A DNA stretch of 59,339 nucleotides from Bacteroidales bacterium. Its GTDB lineage: Bacteria > Bacteroidota > Bacteroidia > Bacteroidales > UBA10428. The DNA lies in NCBI GenBank assembly GCA_016929525.1, contig JAFGIP010000021.1:1-59339 (forward strand), read 5' to 3'. A program made the position numbers and the translations under genes. Shown here piece after piece: positions 54,566 to 59,339 of the stretch. Position 1 is the first letter of the stretch. Each line of letters opens with the position of its first letter. The notes beneath the pieces are model-generated. The model did no database searches and had not been told where the DNA came from. It was given only the letters and a program-made list of their open reading frames with translations.

Positions 54566-55681
54566 ATGAAAAATATTCTTAAAACACTGCCACTGGTTTT
54601 TCTGTTAGCATGTGGCTCTAATGATGAGGTAATTAAAAAACAGATCATTCAGAAAAAACAACAAATTGTTAAACTGGAGCAGCAGATTATTAAGCTTGAA
54701 AAACAACTTTCCGATACAGCAGAAACAGACAAACGTATACCTGTGGAGGTAAAAGAAATAAAACCCGAAGAATTCAATCATTATTTTATTGCTTACGGAA
54801 ATGTCGAAGCAAAAGAATATGCACTGATAAGTCCTGAGGGAGCCGGCGGGCAAATTAAAAAAATACATATGGATGAAGGTGATTTTGCGAAGAAAGGACA
54901 GCTGCTGATATCATTAAATAAAGAAGTAATTGCAAAACAAATCGATGCAGTGAAATCGAACCTGGAGCTTGTTACAAGTACTTATGAAAAACAAAAGACG
55001 CTTTGGGACCAGGGAATTGGTTCCGAAATTCAATATCTGCAGGCTAAAACGAATAAAGAATCGCTTGAAGCTCAGCTTGAATCACTGGAAGCTCAGGAAC
55101 GTATGTCTACCATCAGGGCACCATTCGACGGATACGTCGATAAAATATTCCAGAAAGAAGGAGAACTGGCATCAGCTATGTTTCCTGTTGTTGAATTCGT
55201 GAATTATTCTGAACTGATAATTATCGCTGATATTTCAGAAAACTATGTTGGTAAAATAAAGGAAGGAGACTATGTCGACCTGACATTTGCATCATTACCG
55301 GATTATCAGAAAAGAACCAGAATTAAAAGGGTATCCAATGTACTGAATAAGGATAGCAGAACATTCGAGATAGAGCTTAACATTGATAATATTAATAAGC
55401 AGATTAAACCAAATATGGTTTCAACAATTCGGATTAATGATTTTTCAAGCAGCGATGCATTTGTTATTCCAACGCTGGTTATTCGTAAAGATATTACCGG
55501 GAATTACGTTTATGTTGCCAAAGAAAAAGAAGGACAAATGACTGTCGGAAAAAAATATATAACCCCGGATCTTTCATACAATGATCAGACAATGATCGCA
55601 AAAGGACTTAGCTTGGGTGATAAGGTTATTGTCAAGGGATATAACCTTGTAAGCTCAGGAGTTCCGGTTAATGTAAAATAA
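54566..55681 (+). CDS. RND efflux periplasmic adaptor (HlyD/AcrA type), lipoprotein
   Basis: This 371-residue adaptor starts at 54566, where the signal peptide ends in a lipobox (VFLLAC), so it is probably lipid-anchored. A coiled-coil segment (IIQKKQQIVKLEQQIIKLEK) comes unusually early. The barrel-sandwich and hairpin follow: ALISPEGAGGQIKKIHMDEG, KKGQLLISL and STIRAPFDGYVDKIFQKEGE. A longer frame reaching into the tolC gene is rejected because it would bury the signal peptide. It links the TolC channel to the RND pump. Confidence 0.92.
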   Translation: MKNILKTLPLVFLLACGSNDEVIKKQIIQKKQQIVKLEQQIIKLEKQLSDTAETDKRIPVEVKEIKPEEFNHYFIAYGNVEAKEYALISPEGAGGQIKKIHMDEGDFAKKGQLLISLNKEVIAKQIDAVKSNLELVTSTYEKQKTLWDQGIGSEIQYLQAKTNKESLEAQLESLEAQERMSTIRAPFDGYVDKIFQKEGELASAMFPVVEFVNYSELIIIADISENYVGKIKEGDYVDLTFASLPDYQKRTRIKRVSNVLNKDSRTFEIELNIDNINKQIKPNMVSTIRINDFSSSDAFVIPTLVIRKDITGNYVYVAKEKEGQMTVGKKYITPDLSYNDQTMIAKGLSLGDKVIVKGYNLVSSGVPVNVK

Positions 55682-55700
55682 ATCTGAAAATAAGTTTGTA

Positions 55701-58700
55701 ATGACAGCGAAAGAATTATCAGAAAAAGTGGTCAGAGAATTCAAATTAACGAATCTGGCACTTCGAAATAAAAACACAGTTTACCTGTTAACAATAATTC
55801 TTATATTCTTTGGAATATATTCCTATCGAAATTTACCAAAAGAGCTATTCCCGGAAATTACCTGGCCACAGATCATGGTGCAAACCATCTATTTTGGTAA
55901 CTCACCAGAGGATATTGAAAATCTGATTACCCGTCCGTTGGAGAAGGAAATTGAAAATGTCCGCGGTATGAAGGAGATAACCTCAATTTCGGCACCGGAT
56001 GTTTCAATGATATTTGTTGAGTTTAATACCGATGTCGACCTTGAAGATGCGCTGAGAAGAGTTAAAGATGCGGTAGATATTGCAGAAAGTGAATTACCCC
56101 CGGTTAGTAATGAACGGCAGAGTGCTCTTGTATTCGATATTGACCTTTCTGAAATACCTATTTTAAATATCAATCTCTCCGGTGAATATAGTGTGGAAGA
56201 GCTTAAAGGTTATGCCGAATACCTTCAGGATGAACTGGAAAGAATAGGAGAGGTTTCAAAAGTATATATTGAAGGAGTGAATGAAAGGGAGATTAAGGTA
56301 AATGTCGACCTTGTAAAAATGATGGCCCAGAATCTTACTTTTTATGATATAAGCAGTGCTATCAGAGCTGAAAATATTTCAATTTCAGGAGGTGATATAT
56401 TACTGGGGAAAACTCGCAGAAGTATCCGAACCGTAGGGGAATTTGAAGATCCAAAGGAGATGGAGGATATTATTATCAAAAAAGAGGAAGATAAAGTAGT
56501 GTATTTGAAAGATGTGGCTGAAATTGTTGACGATTTTGCTGAACCTTCTACATATGCACGTTTGGATAGAAATCCTGTTGTATCGGTGCAGATTGTAAAG
56601 AAAAGCGGAGAAAACCTGCTGGAAGCAACAAAAAAGATTTATAACGTTCTTGATGAAGCAAAAGCAGATAATATGCTTCCTGAAGATTTAGGAATTGCCA
56701 TAACCGACGACCAAAGTGAAATGGTTAAGGCACAGCTTTTAAATCTTGAGAATACCATGATAATGGGTGTAATTCTCGTAATTACCGTACTGTTTTTCTT
56801 TCTGGGCACCAGAAATGCTCTCTTTGTCGGTCTTGCCATTCCAATGTCGATGATGATATCATTTGTTGTAATCGGAATTATCGATTACCGGATCAATATG
56901 ATGGTATTATTTGGGTTGATACTGGCTTTGGGTATGCTGGTAGATAATGCCATTGTTGTAGTGGAAAACATTTACAGGTTCGTCGATAATGGATATGAAC
57001 CCTGGGAGGCTGCACGAAAAGCTGTTGGTGAGATTGCCGTACCAATTATTGCTTCAACAGCAACAACATTGGCTGCGTTCTTCCCGATCGCAATGTGGCA
57101 GGGAATTATGGGTGAATTCATGAAGATATTACCCGTGACACTTATTATTGTCCTTACATCTTCTTTATTTGTGGCTCTTGTTATTATACCGGTTGTAGCA
57201 GCAACTTTTATAAAAATTAATAACGGTAACGGCCTGAGCCGAAGAAGAGGAGTTAGAGTGGCAACGGTTATGGTTGCAGTTGGGTTATTATTCTTATTGG
57301 CAAAATGGATGGTTTTAGGTAATCTGCTGATAATTTTTGGTCTGATCGGATTTCTGAATTTACTTATTCTTAGGAAAATGGAATCCTGGTTCCAGAAAAT
57401 TTTTCTGCAGCGTCTTGAAAGGGCTTATGAAAAAACATTACGATTTGCACTTAAAGGCAAAAGGTTGATCCTGTTTTTCGGAGGCACCATTGTGCTTCTG
57501 ATATTTACAATTGTGTTCTATGGAGCAAGGGGTACCGATGTACTTCTGTTCCCGGAAAATGATCCGAATACTGTTTTTGTGATATGTGAGCTGCCTATTG
57601 GTACGGATATTACAGCAACAAATGAATATGTAAAAGTACTTGAAGATGATATTTTCGACTTCATGCAACCTTATACTAAGGTTGTTGAGTCTGTTCTGGC
57701 TACTGTCGGGCGCGGTGACCCTAATAATTTTACGGAAGGGCCTGTGGCTGAAAAGGCGAGGATCACAATTAATTTTGTCGATTATGAGTTTAGAGGCGAT
57801 ATTAACACATCGGAAATAATGCGCAAACTTAGTAAGCACCTGATAGGTAAGTACCCGGGCGTAGAAATAGAACTTCTTAAAGATGATATGGGACCGCCTA
57901 CCGGTAAACCAATCAATGTTGAGATTATCGGTGCTGAATTCGACCAGCTTGTACACCTCGCCGATACTATTAAGACCTTCATAAACCTTGCAGGTATTGA
58001 AGGGATGGGAGGCCTTAAAATGGATATCAGTACCCAGAAACCTGAATTAATGGTAGTTCTTGATCGTGATAAAGTAAGACGTTTGGGACTAAGTACGCAA
58101 GATGTTGCTTTCACATTAAGAACAGCACTTTACGGCGAGCAGGTTTCTGAATTTAAAGTTGGGGAAGATGAATACCCGATTCAGCTTCGTCTTAAAGATG
58201 AATACAGGTATGATCTTGCAGCATTGCAGAATTTAAGGATAATCTACTTTTCAGATAACGGACCTATACAGATACCACTTTCTTCTGTTGCTGAATTTAA
58301 ATACACAACATCATTCAGCTCTGTCAGAAGAAAAGACCTTGACAGGGTTATAACCCTTTACTCTAATGTTATTGAAGGATATAATCCGACCAGGATCAAC
58401 GAGCAGATAAAAGCACGCATGGAGAGTTTTAAGATGCCGCAGGGCTATCGCTATGCTTTTACCGGTGAACAGGAAGAACAGGCAGAATCTTCTGAATTTC
58501 TGAAGAATGCTTTACTCATTGCTATGGCCCTGATTATGATTATTCTTGTTACACAGTTCAATTCAGTAATTCGGACTTTCATCATTCTTATATCGATATT
58601 GTTCAGCACAATTGGCGTATTTGGTGGTCTGGCAACGTTTAGAATGGATTTTATCATTATAATGACGGGTATCGGTATAATATCACTGGCAGGAATTGTA

Positions 58701-59159
58701 GTAAATAACGCTATTGTGCTGGTTGATTATATAGAATTATTGAAGGCCCGTAAAAGGAAAGAACTTGGGCTGGAAGAAGGAGCATTTCTGCCTGTCGATG
58801 TTGCTACTGAATGCATTGTCCTGGGAGGTAAGACAAGACTTCGTCCGGTATTGCTTACTGCCATAACCACAATCCTCGGACTGATTCCAATGGCAATTGG
58901 ACTGAACATCCATTTTGAAGGACTTCTGACTGAATATAGTCCGGAAATATATTTCGGTGGTGATATGGCAAAATTTTGGGCACCACTTTCATGGACAGTA
59001 ATATTTGGACTGACATTCTCAACATTCCTTACGCTGGTTATTGTGCCGGTAATGTACAGGATGACAACCCTTGCCCAGAAACGTTGGAGACATTTCCTCG
59101 AATATTTAAGAGCGAGGAAAAATAACAATAATGGATTGGCAGCACAAACAGATAAATAA
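55701..59159 (+). CDS. RND-family efflux transporter permease
   Basis: This 1152-residue proton-driven pump has the AcrB/CzcA fold: an N-terminal membrane helix with KELFPEITWPQIMVQT, porter domains, TM4 with LGMLVDNAIVVVENIYR, and a second half ending VVNNAIVLVDYIELLKARK and RPVLLTAITTILGLIPMAIG. TM4 reads V-D-N instead of the AcrB D-D pair. An additional hydrophobic hairpin between the halves (about residues 515-560) is typical of Bacteroidota RND proteins. It is the last gene of the operon. Substrates cannot be predicted; the HAE-1 drug/lipophile class is likelier than metal. Confidence 0.93.
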   Translation: MTAKELSEKVVREFKLTNLALRNKNTVYLLTIILIFFGIYSYRNLPKELFPEITWPQIMVQTIYFGNSPEDIENLITRPLEKEIENVRGMKEITSISAPDVSMIFVEFNTDVDLEDALRRVKDAVDIAESELPPVSNERQSALVFDIDLSEIPILNINLSGEYSVEELKGYAEYLQDELERIGEVSKVYIEGVNEREIKVNVDLVKMMAQNLTFYDISSAIRAENISISGGDILLGKTRRSIRTVGEFEDPKEMEDIIIKKEEDKVVYLKDVAEIVDDFAEPSTYARLDRNPVVSVQIVKKSGENLLEATKKIYNVLDEAKADNMLPEDLGIAITDDQSEMVKAQLLNLENTMIMGVILVITVLFFFLGTRNALFVGLAIPMSMMISFVVIGIIDYRINMMVLFGLILALGMLVDNAIVVVENIYRFVDNGYEPWEAARKAVGEIAVPIIASTATTLAAFFPIAMWQGIMGEFMKILPVTLIIVLTSSLFVALVIIPVVAATFIKINNGNGLSRRRGVRVATVMVAVGLLFLLAKWMVLGNLLIIFGLIGFLNLLILRKMESWFQKIFLQRLERAYEKTLRFALKGKRLILFFGGTIVLLIFTIVFYGARGTDVLLFPENDPNTVFVICELPIGTDITATNEYVKVLEDDIFDFMQPYTKVVESVLATVGRGDPNNFTEGPVAEKARITINFVDYEFRGDINTSEIMRKLSKHLIGKYPGVEIELLKDDMGPPTGKPINVEIIGAEFDQLVHLADTIKTFINLAGIEGMGGLKMDISTQKPELMVVLDRDKVRRLGLSTQDVAFTLRTALYGEQVSEFKVGEDEYPIQLRLKDEYRYDLAALQNLRIIYFSDNGPIQIPLSSVAEFKYTTSFSSVRRKDLDRVITLYSNVIEGYNPTRINEQIKARMESFKMPQGYRYAFTGEQEEQAESSEFLKNALLIAMALIMIILVTQFNSVIRTFIILISILFSTIGVFGGLATFRMDFIIIMTGIGIISLAGIVVNNAIVLVDYIELLKARKRKELGLEEGAFLPVDVATECIVLGGKTRLRPVLLTAITTILGLIPMAIGLNIHFEGLLTEYSPEIYFGGDMAKFWAPLSWTVIFGLTFSTFLTLVIVPVMYRMTTLAQKRWRHFLEYLRARKNNNNGLAAQTDK

Positions 59160-59182
59160 TAGCTGAAAGCTGTCTCAAAAAT

Positions 59183-59323
59183 CTCTGTGTAACCCTTTTT
59201 CTTCTTTGTGAAACCCTGCATGACTGCCTATAACGGCAGTTAAACCGGTAGGCAGGTCTGTAGTAAATTCTTAATATCTTAAACCACAGAGCAATAAGAG
59301 AAATAAACAGAGAACCACAGAGT
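59183..59323. repeat. Intergenic repeat-like element with CACAGAG motifs
   Basis: After the efflux operon, CTCTGTGT (59183-59190) faces two copies of ACCACAGAG (59283-59291 and 59313-59321) in inverted orientation. Between them is a small hairpin, CTGCC (59224-59228) with GGCAG (59235-59239) around TATAAC, plus a second GGCAG at 59251-59255. CACAGAG-rich intergenic elements recur in many Bacteroidota genomes. No coding sequence is seen in this end segment. Confidence 0.45.
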
Positions 59324-59339
59324 TGAAAAACGTTATCAA

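Noticed and set aside
57438-57956. A 172-codon minus-strand open frame within the RND permease.
   Set aside because: Antisense to the conserved second porter domain; amino-acid composition is not protein-like and no motif is seen.
1-59339. tRNA, rRNA, CRISPR array, insertion sequence or prophage genes.
   Set aside because: I looked for T-loop-like sequences, regularly spaced repeats, transposase or integrase motifs and found none. A covariance-model search would settle small RNA genes.

Overview
The window looks like an AT-rich Bacteroidota chromosome, probably close to Bacteroidales/Marinilabiliales. This rests on gene content: two surface proteins with T9SS-type C-termini, tandem SiaC (DUF1987) genes, a GIN-domain (DUF2807) protein, a Bacteroidota-type ileS/DksA-like/lspA run, and promoters of the TTG-N20-TAnnTTTG type. 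No tRNA, rRNA, CRISPR array, insertion sequence or phage gene was seen.

Positions 1-21.5 kb hold a tightly packed plus-strand surface-polysaccharide operon with many overlapping stop/start codons. It contains a Wzt-like ABC ATPase with a C-terminal sugar-binding extension, about ten glycosyltransferases (GT2, GT4, GT11-like, HlpA-like), four PAPS-type sulfotransferases, five SAM methyltransferase domains (one fused to a GT2), a DegT-type sugar aminotransferase and an O-antigen ligase/polymerase-like membrane protein. The predicted product is a sulfated, methylated, amino-sugar-containing glycan. Sugar-nucleotide and PAPS synthesis genes are not in the window.

Positions 21.5-34.2 kb are the most unusual part: two tandem copies of a three-gene cassette. 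Each copy has (i) a PqqD-like domain fused to an HPr-kinase-like P-loop kinase, (ii) a nucleotidyltransferase-fold protein, and (iii) a very large exported beta-repeat protein with a G8-like N-terminus and a T9SS-like C-terminal sorting region. Copy 1 is preceded by a 57-residue peptide gene with a basic leader, a hydrophobic stretch, an Ala-x-Ala site and a short Pro/Asp-rich tail, a credible modified-peptide precursor. Each copy ends in a strong terminator. Together they suggest an undescribed peptide- or protein-modification system coupled to surface proteins and embedded in a polysaccharide locus.

Positions 34.3-40.7 kb return to polysaccharide genes: a bi-domain oxidoreductase, an alpha/alpha-toroid protein, a DUF354 GT-B protein and an atypical polyprenyl-phosphate sugar transferase. 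A convergent SDR epimerase/reductase follows.

Positions 41.7-51.2 kb are mostly housekeeping genes: ribE, a PhoR-like histidine kinase, ileS (with an altered GIHH signature motif), a degenerate DksA-like protein, lspA, a ROK sugar kinase, a single-domain response regulator, a DUF2461 protein and ispD. Then come a GIN-domain protein and two SiaC-like phosphoproteins on the minus strand. The window ends with a TolC/HlyD/RND efflux operon (53.1-59.2 kb) and a short intergenic repeat.
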